Notes: generated by a model not told the origin, from the letters alone. Shown: positions 53,005 to 62,062, counted from the first letter of the stretch. The stretch is 64,000 nt of DNA from Pseudomonas nitroreducens TX1 (GCF_000313755.1 NZ_AMZB01000124.1:1-64000); one strand, 5' to 3'. Translations and numbers: made by a program.

Positions 53005-54078
53005 TCATTGGGCAGCCCAGGCATTGAAGCGCTCTTCCAGCTCCTCCCCGTGGTCGACCCAGAACTCATCGTCCATCGCCAGGCCCTGGGGCAGGTTCTG
53101 CGTGGAGGTCGGCACCCAGCCGGCGAGGTCGGACGGCAGGCGCTCGGCGGCCTGCTTGTTGGTCGGACCATACGCAATGTGCCTCACGTAGTCGACCTGG
53201 GCATCGGGCTGGTTGGCAAAGGCGATGAAGCGCTTCGCCGCATCGACGTGCTGCGAGCCCTTGATGATCGCCCAGTAGTCCATGCCATACAGGCTGCCCG
53301 GCCAGACCAGTTGCAGGTTGCGCCCGCCCTTGTAGGCATCGGCGATACGTCCGGTGTAGGTGGTGGTCATCACCACGTCACCGGCAGCCAGCCACTGCGC
53401 CGGCTGTGCGCCGGCTTCCCACCACTGCACGTAGGGCTTGATCTGGTTGAGCTTGGCGAAGGCGCGGTCGACGCCGGCCTGGGTGCCCAGTTCCTTGTAG
53501 ACATCGGCGGGCTTCACCCCGTCGGCCATCAGGGCAAACTCGAGGTTGTAGATGGCGCGCTTGCGCAGACCGCGCTTGCCGGGGAATTTCTGTACGTCCC
53601 AGAAATCCGCCCAGGACTGCGGCGCCGGCTTGAGCTTGTCGGCGTCATAAGCGATCGCCACGCCCCACACCAGGGCGGCGGAACCGCAGTCCTTGGCGGC
53701 ATTGGCGATCAGCTGGTCCTTGCCGCCGATCTGCTGCCAGTCCAGCGGCACGAACAGGCCTTCGTCGCAGCCACGGGCCAGGTCCGGACCCTCGATCTGC
53801 ACCACGTCCCAATCGGCATGGCCGGTGTCGGCCATCACCTTGATACGGGCCATTTCGCCGTTGTATTCGCTCTGGGTCACCCCGACCCCGGACTGCTTGC
53901 TGAACGGCTGGAAAAACGCCGCATCCTGCGCCTTCTGGCCGGCGCCGCCGTAGCCGACCACCACCATGTTCTCGGCGGCCTGGGCGGTGCCGCAGCAGAG
54001 CCCGAGGGCGAGCAGCAGCGGCGAGACGGCGGTCCTGAAGAAGGAGCGTTTGTGGCAGGTGTTGCGGTGAAAAGTCAT
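53005..54078 (-). CDS. Periplasmic solute-binding protein (PotD-like)
   Basis: Signal peptide with a hydrophobic core (TAVSPLLLALGLCCG) and cleavage likely at AQA-AEN near residue 34, followed by an ABC type I-like binding protein of 357 residues (VVVGYGGAGQKAQDAAFFQPF, PLDWQQIGGKDQLI, MDYWAIIKGSQHVDAAKRFI). It belongs to the spermidine/putrescine (bacterial extracellular binding protein 1/PotD) class. No permease or ATPase gene is within 10 kb, so it is an orphan in this window. Start ATG 54078 has GGGGGTAT 7 bases upstream. It may deliver the substrate of the neighbouring enzymes. Confidence 0.85.
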   Translation of the reverse strand: MTFHRNTCHKRSFFRTAVSPLLLALGLCCGTAQAAENMVVVGYGGAGQKAQDAAFFQPFSKQSGVGVTQSEYNGEMARIKVMADTGHADWDVVQIEGPDLARGCDEGLFVPLDWQQIGGKDQLIANAAKDCGSAALVWGVAIAYDADKLKPAPQSWADFWDVQKFPGKRGLRKRAIYNLEFALMADGVKPADVYKELGTQAGVDRAFAKLNQIKPYVQWWEAGAQPAQWLAAGDVVMTTTYTGRIADAYKGGRNLQLVWPGSLYGMDYWAIIKGSQHVDAAKRFIAFANQPDAQVDYVRHIAYGPTNKQAAERLPSDLAGWVPTSTQNLPQGLAMDDEFWVDHGEELEERFNAWAAQ

Positions 54079-54411
54079 CGAGCATACCCCCAGTCGTAGG
54101 TGGCCATGGGCGCAGCCGGGATGGCCGCGCACACGCTGGACGGGCGCGCCGAAACAACGTTGCAGGAAAGGCAGGGCAGAGAACTATCGATTGCCAGCGG
54201 GTGAGCCCGCCATGCGAGGGGGGACCGTACGGAACGGTTCATGCGCCTCTCCTCTTGTAGTTGTTGTGGAGCACGTCGCGGTGACCCCGGAATCGTCCGG
54301 AGCGGGATTGAAACTACTCAGTCACTTTTAAAAAAACAAGTTGATTTTTTACTTTCGGTAAATTTCCATAGGCGTAACTTAAGAACACTTTCCGACTCAG
54401 GAGAAGCCGCC
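54079..54411. promoter_or_regulatory. Divergent control region of the catabolic island
   Basis: A 333-base gap between the divergent binding-protein and cupin genes. It contains an AT-rich patch (about 54325-54385) unlike the flanking GC-rich DNA, and an ACCGT-ACGGA-ACGGT inverted repeat at 54224-54238 that could be an operator. No convincing -35/-10 pair could be fixed. No gene is seen. Confidence 0.5.
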
Positions 54412-54762
54412 GTGTCCCAGGTCCGCCACTTCCAGCAATCCGCCCTGCAGTTCCAGCCCTACGCTGGCCAGGACCTCGAAAGCGCCGCCATCTGCCGGCT
54501 GATCGGCCCGGCGGACAGCGAGACCATGGGGGCGGGCCTCGCCCGCTTCGACGGGGTCTCCATCGAGTGGACCGTGCTCTACGACGAACTGATCGTGGTA
54601 CTGGAAGGCAACTTCCGCCTGCGCCTGGCCGACCAGGTGATCGACGCCAGGCCGGGCGACGTGATCTGGGTCCCCGAACGCACGCCGCTGGCCTACGAGG
54701 GTGAGAAAGCCTGCGTGTTCTACGCCCTCTACCCGGTGGACTGGCAGGCGCGCAACGCCTAG
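54412..54762 (+). CDS. EutQ-like cupin protein
   Basis: A 116-residue single-domain cupin (RLIGPADSETMGAGLARFDG, LYDELIVVLEGNFRLRLAD, PGDVIWVPERTPLAY) of the EutQ type, a family found with ethanolamine and amine catabolism. GTG 54412 is chosen: AGGAG is 8 bases upstream, and the longer open frame to 54241 runs through the AT-rich control region. It lies 164 bases before the flavoprotein gene in the same direction. Confidence 0.82.
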   Translation: MSQVRHFQQSALQFQPYAGQDLESAAICRLIGPADSETMGAGLARFDGVSIEWTVLYDELIVVLEGNFRLRLADQVIDARPGDVIWVPERTPLAYEGEKACVFYALYPVDWQARNA

Positions 54763-54926
54763 CCAGTCGACCGGCTGCGCGTCGGCGCAACGGCGTTGGA
54801 AACCGGCTCGGCATGCTCATTTACTGGAGTAAACTCCGCCGCCTCTCCGGTCTCCGCCTTGTTGCGCTCTAGCTCGCGCGGTCGATGTTTAGCGCTGTAT
54901 TTACAACAAGAATCCGGAGTTGCCCG

Positions 54927-56876
54927 ATGAGCCAGTTTCCCCACCTGTTCAGCCCGCTGCACATTCGCGGCAAAATGCTGAAGAACCGCATCATGTCCAC
55001 CGGGCACGACACCTCGATGCCCACCGACAACCTGGTCAACGACCAGTTGGTGGCCTACCACACCGCCCGCGCCAAGGGCGGCGTCGGCCTGATCGTGCTG
55101 CAGGTCGCCGGCGTGCACGACAGCGCCCGCTACACCTCCCACGTGCTGATGGCCACCGACGACGCGTGCATTCCCGGCTACCGGCGCATCGCCGAGGCGT
55201 GCCACGCCGAAGGCACCGTGGTGCTGTCCCAGGTCTTCCACCCCGGCCGGGAGATCATGGAGTCCAGCGACGGCCTGCTGGCCGTGGCCTATGCGCCGTC
55301 CGCCTCGCCCAACGAACGTTTCCGGGTGATGCCCCGCGAGCTGAGCCAGGCGATGATCGACGAGATCGTCCAGGGTTATGCCGATGCCGCGCGACGCCTC
55401 CACGCCGCTGGCATCGACGGCGTGGAAGTGGTCGCCAGCCACGGCTACCTGCCGGCACAGTTCCTCAACCCGCGGGTGAACCGCCGCAGCGACGGCTACA
55501 ACGGCGACCTCGACGCCCGCCTGCGCTTCACCCGGGAAGTGATCGCCGCCGTGCGCGCCGCCACCGACGAAGACTTCATCGTCGGCTTGCGCATCTCCGC
55601 CGACGAGCGCGACCCGGAAGGCCTGACCGAGGACGAGTCGCTGCAGGCGGTGAAATCCCTGCAGAACCAGCTGGACTACGTGCACATCGTCGCCGGCACC
55701 TCGGCATCGCTGGGCGGCGCCATCCACATCGTCCCGCCTATGGCCATCGAAGCGGCCTACCTGGCCAATGAAGCCGGCACCTTCAAGCGCAACCTGGAGA
55801 TCCCGCTGTTCGTCACCGGGCGCATCAACCAGCCGCAGGAAGCCGAGCTGATCGTCGCCCGCGGCCAGGCCGATGTCTGCGGCATGACCCGCGCGCTGAT
55901 CTGCGATCCGCAGATGCCGAGCAAGACCGAAAGCGGCCGCGTCGAGGACGTGCGCGCCTGCATCGCCTGTAACCAGGCCTGCATCGGCCACTTCCACCGC
56001 GGCTACCCGATCTCCTGCATCCAGCACCCGGAAACCGGCCGCGAGCTGATCTACGCCGAACGCCAGATGGCCATCCAGCGCAAGCGCGTGCTGGTGGTCG
56101 GCGGCGGGCCGGCCGGCATGAAGGCTGCCGCCGTCGCGGCGCAGCGCGGCCATGAGGTCACCCTCTGCGAAGCCAGTGGCCAGCTCGGTGGACAGGTCAA
56201 CCTCGCCCAGCTGCTGCCGCGCCGCGCCGAATTCGGCGGCGCGTCCACCAACCTGCAGCGCGAGATGCAACTGGCCGGCGTCGAAGTGCGCCGCAACACC
56301 CGCGTCGACCGCGCGCTGGTCGAGCAGGAGCGTCCCGATGTGGTCATCGTCGCCACCGGCGCCAAGCCCTACCGCCCGCCCTACGAGGAGGCCGGTGAGC
56401 TGCAGGTGGTGGACGCCTGGCAGGTGCTGCGTGGCGAAGTGCAGCTCGGCCGCTCGGTGCTGGTCAGCGACTGGCGCGCCGACTGGATCGCCCCCGGCAT
56501 CGCCGAGCGCCTGGTGCGCGACGGCCACCAGGTGCATCTGGCGGTGAACGGCACCCACGCCGGCGAGAGCCTGCCGCTCTACGTGCGCGACCACATGGCC
56601 GGCGAGCTGCACCGTCTGGGCATCACCATCACGCCTTACGCCCGCCTGTACGGCGTCGATGACAGCACCGTCTACCTGCAACACACCGCCAGCGGCGAGC
56701 CGATGCTGGTGGAAAACATCGACACCCTGGTGCTCTGCCAGGGCCACCAGCCGGTGGACGAGCTGGCCGACCAGATCGCCGACCTCGCCGAGGTCCGCCG
56801 CATCGGCGACTGCCTGGCGCCGCGCACGGCGGAGGAAGCGATCTACGAAGGGCTCAAGGCGGGTTGGGCGATCTGA
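54927..56876 (+). CDS. OYE/trimethylamine-dehydrogenase-type flavoprotein
   Basis: 649 residues with the trimodular architecture of TMADH, 2,4-dienoyl-CoA reductase and N-demethylases. N-terminal OYE TIM barrel for FMN (1-330, SHGYLPAQFLNPRVNRRSDG), then a 4Fe-4S cysteine set C345-x2-C348-x3-C352-x11-C364, then a FAD/NAD(P)-binding region (VLVVGGGPAGMKAAAVAA near 388). The overall pattern is closest, by memory, to DgcA/stachydrine-type N-demethylases rather than to FadH, but this cannot be proven here. ATG 54927 has a GGAG site 8 bases upstream. Central enzyme of the island. Confidence 0.85.
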   Translation: MSQFPHLFSPLHIRGKMLKNRIMSTGHDTSMPTDNLVNDQLVAYHTARAKGGVGLIVLQVAGVHDSARYTSHVLMATDDACIPGYRRIAEACHAEGTVVLSQVFHPGREIMESSDGLLAVAYAPSASPNERFRVMPRELSQAMIDEIVQGYADAARRLHAAGIDGVEVVASHGYLPAQFLNPRVNRRSDGYNGDLDARLRFTREVIAAVRAATDEDFIVGLRISADERDPEGLTEDESLQAVKSLQNQLDYVHIVAGTSASLGGAIHIVPPMAIEAAYLANEAGTFKRNLEIPLFVTGRINQPQEAELIVARGQADVCGMTRALICDPQMPSKTESGRVEDVRACIACNQACIGHFHRGYPISCIQHPETGRELIYAERQMAIQRKRVLVVGGGPAGMKAAAVAAQRGHEVTLCEASGQLGGQVNLAQLLPRRAEFGGASTNLQREMQLAGVEVRRNTRVDRALVEQERPDVVIVATGAKPYRPPYEEAGELQVVDAWQVLRGEVQLGRSVLVSDWRADWIAPGIAERLVRDGHQVHLAVNGTHAGESLPLYVRDHMAGELHRLGITITPYARLYGVDDSTVYLQHTASGEPMLVENIDTLVLCQGHQPVDELADQIADLAEVRRIGDCLAPRTAEEAIYEGLKAGWAI

Positions 56877-56884
56877 GCCTTTTT

Positions 56885-56963
56885 TGTAGGAGCGAGCTTG
56901 CTCGCGAACCGCCCAGCGCCAAAGTCGCCGGAAGATTCGTTCGCGAGCAAGCTCGCTCCTACG
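56885..56963. repeat. Family A (REPIN-like) inverted pair
   Basis: Left unit TGTAGGAGCGAGCTTGCTCG from 56885, right unit TTCGCGAGCAAGCTCGCTCC ending 56963. Placed eight bases after the flavoprotein stop, before the XRE gene. Confidence 0.85.
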
Positions 56964-57036
56964 AAGAGCAATCGGTCCACAGCCCCGGCGCATTGTTTAG
57001 AATGCCCCACGACGCCACTCGCCAGGACCCCTTCGC

Positions 57037-57630
57037 ATGAGCCGCAAAGCCCCGCAGGAAGCCCCCGCCAACGCCGAAGCGCAGTTCCTCGGCACCCGCA
57101 TTCGCGGCCTGCGCAAGCGGCGCGGCATGACCCTGGCGGAGCTGGCCGAGCAAAGCAGCCTCACCGCCGGCTACATCAGCCAGCTCGAACGCAACCTGGC
57201 CTATCCGTCGATCCCCGCGCTGTTCAACATCGCCCGCGCCCTGGGCGTGACCATCCAGTGGTTCTTCGCCAGCGAAGTGCAGGTCGACCCGGCCGACGCC
57301 GGCTACGTGGTGCGGCGCAACGCCCGTACCAGCGTGCATTACGAGGATGGCATCGTCGACGAACTGCTCAGCCCGCAGCCCAGCCGCCAGTTGGAAATCC
57401 TCCACTCGCGCTTCCCGCCGGGCACCTACAGTCAACAAAGCTACAGCCACGAGGGCGAGGAAGCCGGCTACCTGCTCAGCGGCACTTTCGAGCTCTGGGT
57501 GGGCGAGCGCTATTTCCTGCTCAATGAAGGCGACAGCTTCAGCTATTCCAGCCAGGAGCCGCACCGCTATGGCAACCCCGGGGATGTGGATGCCGTGGTG
57601 CTCTGGGTGATTACGCCGCCGACGTTCTGA
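57037..57630 (+). CDS. XRE-family regulator with C-terminal cupin
   Basis: A 197-residue regulator: helix-turn-helix (RGLRKRRGMTLAELAEQSSL, with TAGYISQLERNLAYPSIPAL as recognition region, about 21-70), then a cupin_2 sensor (about 110-195, HSRFPPGTYSQQSYSHEGEE, SGTFELWVGERYF). This architecture is common in local regulators of amine, amino acid or sulfur compound catabolism. It probably controls the island through the divergent control region. The adjacent ribosome site and small ORF downstream suggest transcription continues past its stop. Confidence 0.88.
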   Translation: MSRKAPQEAPANAEAQFLGTRIRGLRKRRGMTLAELAEQSSLTAGYISQLERNLAYPSIPALFNIARALGVTIQWFFASEVQVDPADAGYVVRRNARTSVHYEDGIVDELLSPQPSRQLEILHSRFPPGTYSQQSYSHEGEEAGYLLSGTFELWVGERYFLLNEGDSFSYSSQEPHRYGNPGDVDAVVLWVITPPTF

Positions 57631-57642
57631 AAGGAGGACACG

Positions 57643-57798
57643 TTGGCGCTAAAAGCTTGCCCAGAATGCTTAGGAAAACTATCGACGACAGCTCATAGCT
57701 GCCCAGATTGCGGTTTCGCCCCATTGAAATCCGCCTCCGAAATTTCTTCCTTGCAATCGCAGCAGGAGCATTTGCTGGTGGCAGTGCATTTGGATTGA
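57643..57798 (+). CDS. Short zinc-ribbon ORF, TTG start, possibly broken
   Basis: Starts TTG 57643 behind a strong AAGGAGG 6-12 bases upstream, and encodes 51 residues with two CxxC pairs (ACPECLGKLSTTAHSCPDCG), a zinc ribbon. It ends at TGA 57796. In the following bases two hydrophobic segments open in other frames: NFFLAIAAGAFAGGSAFGL (from 57741, stop 57867) and LLIGAVYAALFMVWCLCLA (from ATG 57806, stop 57902). This suggests an ancestral zinc-ribbon protein with two membrane helices that has been split by frameshifts, or unresolved sequencing errors. It lies 12 bases after the XRE gene. Confidence 0.6.
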   Translation: MALKACPECLGKLSTTAHSCPDCGFAPLKSASEISSLQSQQEHLLVAVHLD

Positions 57799-57805
57799 CT
57801 CGGAG

Positions 57806-57904
57806 ATGGGACATTTGCTCATTGGAGCCGTGTACGCAGCGTTGTTTATGGTCTGGTGCCTGTGCCTAGCTCGAGTGACTCCGAAAAGACTACCCTCTCC
57901 CTAA
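57806..57904 (+). pseudogene. Possible frameshifted membrane tail of the zinc-ribbon gene
   Basis: MGHLLIGAVYAALFMVWCLC followed by LARVTPKRLPSP is one hydrophobic helix in a 32-residue ORF. GGAG directly abuts the ATG, too close for a normal ribosome site, so independent translation is doubtful. It more likely is the third-frame end of the broken zinc-ribbon gene. Confidence 0.35.
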
Positions 57905-58016
57905 CCCTCTCCCTGAAGGGAGAGGGGACCGTTCGGCTTCAGGCGTAATACCGAGCCAGCCGGCAACTCCGTAAAGCTCCCTCTCCCTTCAGGGAGAGGG
58001 CTGGAAAGAGGGAAAA
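57892..58016 (+). repeat. Family C element, copy 4
   Basis: CCCTCTCCCTAACCCTCTCC at the left, then hairpins TCTCCCTGAAGGGAGA and CCCTCTCCCTTCAGGGAGAG. It is shorter than copies 1 and 3 and shares the ACCGT...GCCGGC middle. It lies just before the waaA 3' end. Confidence 0.75.
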
Positions 58017-58035
58017 TCCCCCGTTCCGAAGCCGA

Positions 58036-59307
58036 TCAACCCTTGATCAGCCGCCCCAACCCATCCAGCAACCGCTGCAGCGCGCCCTGGTTGGCCTTCA
58101 TCACGCCCAACCCGGCCTCAGCCATGCGCTTGGCAGCCGCAGGCTCGTCCCACAACGCCGCCACGGCCACCGCCAGCGAAGGCGCATCGACCACTTCCCG
58201 CAGCGCACCGACCTCGCTCAGTTGCGCGGCGATCTCCAAGAAGTTGAACAGGTGCGGCCCGGACAGTACCGGCTTGCCCAGCGCCGCCGGTTCCAGCAGG
58301 TTGTGCCCGCCATTGGGCACCAGGCTGCCGCCGACGAAGGCGACATCGGCCAGCGCATAGAGGAACAGCAGTTCGCCCATGGTATCGCCCAGCAGCACCT
58401 GGGTATCGGCCGTGACCGGCTCATCGATGGAGCGGCGCTGGGTGCGGAAACCCTCACGGGCGCACAGCTCGAACATCGGGTTGAAGCGCTCCGGGTGGCG
58501 CGGCACCAGGATCAGCAGCGCCTGCGGGTGTTTCTTCAGCAATTGGCGGTGGGCAGCGAGGATGATTTCGTCCTCCCCGGCGTGGGTGCTGGCGGCGATC
58601 CACACCGGACGTTGCTGCGCCTGCCACTGGGCGCGCAGCTCATCGGCGCGCGACAGCAACTCAGGGGCGATGGTCAGGTCGAACTTGATCGAACCGGTCA
58701 CGCTCACGCAGTCCGGGCGGGCGCCGAGCTGGCGGAAGCGCTCGGCCTCGACCTCGGTCTGCACGGCAATCCAGCTCATCTCTTCCAGCATCGGCCGGGT
58801 CAGTCCGGCGAAGCGCGCATAACCGCGCGCCGAGCGCTCGGACAGCCGCGCATTGGCCAGCGCCACCGGGGTGCCGCGCTTGGCGCACTGGTGGATGTGG
58901 TTCGGCCACAGCTCGGTTTCCATGATCACACCCAGCACCGGCCGCGCGCGATCGAGAAAGCGCGACGCCGCCCAGGGCAGGTCATAGGGCAGGTAACAAT
59001 GCTGCACCTGGTCGCCGAACATCGCGCGGATACGCTCGGAGCCTGTGGGCGTCATGCAGGTGACAGTGATCGGCAGGCCGGGATAGCGCTGCATCAGCGC
59101 GCGGATCATCGGCGCGGCGGCGATGCTTTCGCCCACCGACACCGCATGCACCCAGATGCCGCCAGGCTTGAGCGCCGGGAGGCCAAGGGCGAAGCGCTCG
59201 CCGACGCGCCGGGCATAGGCCGGCGCCTTGCGCGAACGCAGGAACAGGCGCAGCGCAACCAGCGGCAGGCCCAGGTGGAACAGCAGGGTATAGAGGGTCC
59301 GGTTCAT
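58036..59307 (-). CDS. waaA: Kdo transferase WaaA
   Basis: 3-deoxy-D-manno-octulosonic acid transferase, adds Kdo to lipid A precursor at the inner membrane. The 423-residue protein has an N-terminal membrane anchor (TLYTLLFHLGLPLVALRLFL, about 4-23), the motif GGIWVHAVSVGESIAAAPMI with the catalytic Glu, METELWPN and a C-terminal SLVPNGGHNLLEPAALGKPV domain. ATG 59307 is used; the upstream frame only reads through the repeat. Length normal. Confidence 0.95.
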   Translation of the reverse strand: MNRTLYTLLFHLGLPLVALRLFLRSRKAPAYARRVGERFALGLPALKPGGIWVHAVSVGESIAAAPMIRALMQRYPGLPITVTCMTPTGSERIRAMFGDQVQHCYLPYDLPWAASRFLDRARPVLGVIMETELWPNHIHQCAKRGTPVALANARLSERSARGYARFAGLTRPMLEEMSWIAVQTEVEAERFRQLGARPDCVSVTGSIKFDLTIAPELLSRADELRAQWQAQQRPVWIAASTHAGEDEIILAAHRQLLKKHPQALLILVPRHPERFNPMFELCAREGFRTQRRSIDEPVTADTQVLLGDTMGELLFLYALADVAFVGGSLVPNGGHNLLEPAALGKPVLSGPHLFNFLEIAAQLSEVGALREVVDAPSLAVAVAALWDEPAAAKRMAEAGLGVMKANQGALQRLLDGLGRLIKG

Positions 59308-59371
59308 GGCGGCGGAGAGTAGCAAATTAGCGGGCTTGGCCGCCGCACAATCCTGACTGGCGCAGCGTTTC

Positions 59372-59451
59372 TGTAGGAGCGAGCTTGCTCGCGAACCGCT
59401 TGACGTCGGAGCGGCCGGGAAATCCTGTTCGCGAGCAAGCTCGCTCCCACG
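59372..59451. repeat. Family A (REPIN-like) inverted pair
   Basis: Left unit 59372-59395, right unit 59428-59451, same core as the pair at 56885 including flanking ACGAAGAGC. Between waaA and the LysR gene end. Confidence 0.85.
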
Positions 59452-59460
59452 AAGAGCCAA

Positions 59461-60345
59461 TCAAACGGGCGAAGCGAGATGCTCGGCGAAGCACTCGCCC
59501 AACCAGTTGGCCGCCGGGCCCAGCGGCTCGTCGCGGCGCCACACCAGCTCCACCACCAGCGGCGGCGGGGTCCAGTCGCTGGCCAGCTCCACCAGCAGCG
59601 GCTGGTAAGCCGGGTACTGGGCGACGTGGGTCGGCAACCAGGCCCAGCCGAGGTCGCGCATCAGCAGTTCGGCCATGGCGTAGAAACTGTCGGCGCGCCA
59701 CACCAGCGGGCTGATCTGCTCGCCGCCGGGGTAGTGGCTGTCCTGCGGCGCCATCAGCAACTGACGGTGCCTTGCCAGCTCGCGGCGGTCCGCGTAGTCG
59801 AGTCTGGCCAACTCGTGGCCGGCGCCGCAAACGGTAACCATCTCGATGGTGCCCAGGCGCTGCCGCTCCAGCGCTGCCGGCATGCCCTCATGGTGGAACA
59901 GCAGCCCGAGGTCGGCGCGGCGCTCCAGCAGCTTGCGCGCCACGTCGCCCTGGGCACTGCTGGAAAGCTGCACCTCCACCGTCGGGAACTCCTGCGCCAA
60001 CGCCTGCAGGCCGGAGAGCACAGGCTGGTAAGGCATCGCCTCGTCCTGCGCCAGCCGCAACAAAGGCTCGGTGCCGCGCACCAGGGACAGCGCGCGGCTT
60101 TCCAGGCGCTCGCACTGGCGCAGCACTTCGCGAGCCTCATCGAGCAGCGCCCTGCCCTCGCCGGTCAGCACCGGCTGGCGGCCGCTGCTGCGCTCGAACA
60201 GGGTCACGCCCAGGTCGCTCTCCAGCAGTGCGATGGACGAACTCACTGCAGACTGCACGCGCTTGAGCTGCCGCGCAGCGGCGGAAAAAGACGACTGGTC
60301 GGCGACGCTGACGAACAGGCGCAACTGGTCCAGGTTCCATTGCAT
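59461..60345 (-). CDS. LysR-family transcriptional regulator
   Basis: 294 residues: winged HTH (WNLDQLRLFVSVADQSSFSA, then RVQSAVSSSIALLESDLG) and an effector-binding LTTR domain. It is divergent from the SMR pump gene across 129 bases, an arrangement in which a LysR regulator often controls its neighbour. The inducer is unknown. Confidence 0.92.
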   Translation of the reverse strand: MQWNLDQLRLFVSVADQSSFSAAARQLKRVQSAVSSSIALLESDLGVTLFERSSGRQPVLTGEGRALLDEAREVLRQCERLESRALSLVRGTEPLLRLAQDEAMPYQPVLSGLQALAQEFPTVEVQLSSSAQGDVARKLLERRADLGLLFHHEGMPAALERQRLGTIEMVTVCGAGHELARLDYADRRELARHRQLLMAPQDSHYPGGEQISPLVWRADSFYAMAELLMRDLGWAWLPTHVAQYPAYQPLLVELASDWTPPPLVVELVWRRDEPLGPAANWLGECFAEHLASPV

Positions 60346-60474
60346 AACCTATCTCCATAGCAGATAGGCAATGACTTTATCCCATCACCAACAGGACTAG
60401 AATGGGCGCCAGAATCGAACGTCAGCTGCGTGTCGCTCATACCGAGCGGCGTGTCGTTCCGGGGAGCACCCACC

Positions 60475-60807
60475 ATGCCCGGCTATCTCTACCTCGCCAT
60501 CGCCATCGTCGCCGAAGTCATCGCTACCGCCTCGCTGAAATCGGTGAAGGGCCTGTCCACGCCGCTGCCGCTGATGCTGGTGATCGTCGGCTACGCCATT
60601 TCCTTCTGGATGCTTACCCTGGTAGTGCGCAGCATACCGGTGGGCATCGCCTACGCCATCTGGGCCGGCCTGGGTATCGTGCTGGTCAGCATTGCGGCCC
60701 TGGTGCTCTACCAGCAGAAGCTCGATACCCCGGCCATTCTCGGCATGGGCATGATCGTCAGCGGTGTCGTCGTCATCCAGTTGTTCTCCCGCACCGCCGG
60801 TCACTGA
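60475..60807 (+). CDS. Small multidrug resistance pump (EmrE-like)
   Basis: 110-residue four-helix proton antiporter. The essential Glu14 lies in PGYLYLAIAIVAEVIATASL, and the GIAYAIWAGLGIVLVSIAAL helix matches EmrE/SugE. By sequence it looks like the EmrE-type QAC exporter of P. aeruginosa at the same site (PA4990 by memory). Divergent from the LysR gene; a GGGGAG site precedes the ATG at 60475. Confidence 0.94.
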   Translation: MPGYLYLAIAIVAEVIATASLKSVKGLSTPLPLMLVIVGYAISFWMLTLVVRSIPVGIAYAIWAGLGIVLVSIAALVLYQQKLDTPAILGMGMIVSGVVVIQLFSRTAGH

Positions 60808-60886
60808 CGCGGCACCGGCGCGCGGCCTGCTGCCGCGCGTCAACGGGTTATACTGCGCGCCTTGTTTTCCCCTTCGAGGCGCTTTC

Positions 60887-62062
60887 ATGTCCGAATCCCT
60901 GAGCACCGACATCCTCATCGTCGGCGGCGGCATCGCCGGTCTCTGGCTCAATGCGCGTCTGCGGCGCGCCGGCTTTTCCACCGTGCTGGTGGAGAACACC
61001 GCGCTGGGCGGCGTGCAGAGCATGCGCTCGCAGGGAATCATCCATGGCGGTACCAAGTACGCCCTGCACGGCGCGCTGACCGGCGCCTCCGAAGCCATCG
61101 CCGACATGCCCGCGCTGTGGCGCGACTGCCTGGCTGGCACCGGCGAAGTGGACCTGCGCGGCGTACGTGTGCTCTCCGACGACCATTACCTGTGGTCCCC
61201 CGGCGGCCTGGCCGGCAACCTCACCAGCTTCTTCGCCAGCAAGGCGGTGCGCAGCCGCGTAGCCCAGGTGAAAGGCAGCGACCTGCCGCCAGCGCTGCAG
61301 GACAAGGCCTTCAAGGGCAAGGCCTATCGCCTCACCGAACTGGTGCTGGACGTTCCCAGCCTGATCGCCCGCCTGGCCGAGCTGGCCGGCGATAGCCTGC
61401 TGGCCGGCGAGCGCATCGAAGCGCTGCGCGAGGGCGACAAGCTGGTCGGGCTGCGCGTGGATGGCCGCGAGGTCCGCGCCCAGCGCGTGGTGCTCAGTGC
61501 CGGCGCCGGCAACGAGGCGCTGCTGCGCGAACTGGGCCTGGAGCGCCCGGAGATGCAGCGCCGTCCGCTGCACATGGTGCTGGTCACCGCGCCGACCCTG
61601 AAACCGCTGTACGCCCACTGCCTGGGCGGCGGGCCGAAACCCCGCGTCACCGTCACCACCCACCCGCTGAGCAATGGCGACTGGGTCTGGTACCTGGGCG
61701 GCGATATCGCCGAAGCCGGCGGCGTGGCGCGCAATGAGGCCGAGCAGATCGCCGAGGCGCAACGCGAACTGCACAAGCTGGTGCCCTGGATCGACCTTTC
61801 CGCCGCGCGCTGGGCCACTCTGCGCGTGGACCGTGCCGAGCCCTCGCAGAACAACCTGCTGCGACCGGACAGCGCGTTCCTTGCCGAGGACGGCGCGTTG
61901 CTGGTCGGCTGGCCGACCAAGCTGGCCCTGGCGCCGAACTTCGCCGACCGCGTGCTGGAGTCCCTGGAGAAGAGCGGCATTCGTCCGCAGGCGAGCGCTG
62001 CCTTGCCCGCCCTGCCGCGCCCGGCCCTGGCCCGCCCGGTGTGGGAGGAGCTGCTCGGATGA
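60887..62062 (+). CDS. FAD-dependent oxidoreductase
   Basis: 391 residues with an N-terminal FAD dinucleotide fold (TDILIVGGGIAGLWLNARLR, about 7-26) and the D-amino acid oxidase-type fold (SQGIIHGGTKYAL near 49). The family resembles glycine/D-amino acid oxidases and glycerol-3-phosphate dehydrogenases; substrate unknown. The start at 60887 begins the FAD motif within a few residues. Stop overlaps the aldo/keto reductase start by 4 bases (ATGA). Confidence 0.85.
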   Translation: MSESLSTDILIVGGGIAGLWLNARLRRAGFSTVLVENTALGGVQSMRSQGIIHGGTKYALHGALTGASEAIADMPALWRDCLAGTGEVDLRGVRVLSDDHYLWSPGGLAGNLTSFFASKAVRSRVAQVKGSDLPPALQDKAFKGKAYRLTELVLDVPSLIARLAELAGDSLLAGERIEALREGDKLVGLRVDGREVRAQRVVLSAGAGNEALLRELGLERPEMQRRPLHMVLVTAPTLKPLYAHCLGGGPKPRVTVTTHPLSNGDWVWYLGGDIAEAGGVARNEAEQIAEAQRELHKLVPWIDLSAARWATLRVDRAEPSQNNLLRPDSAFLAEDGALLVGWPTKLALAPNFADRVLESLEKSGIRPQASAALPALPRPALARPVWEELLG

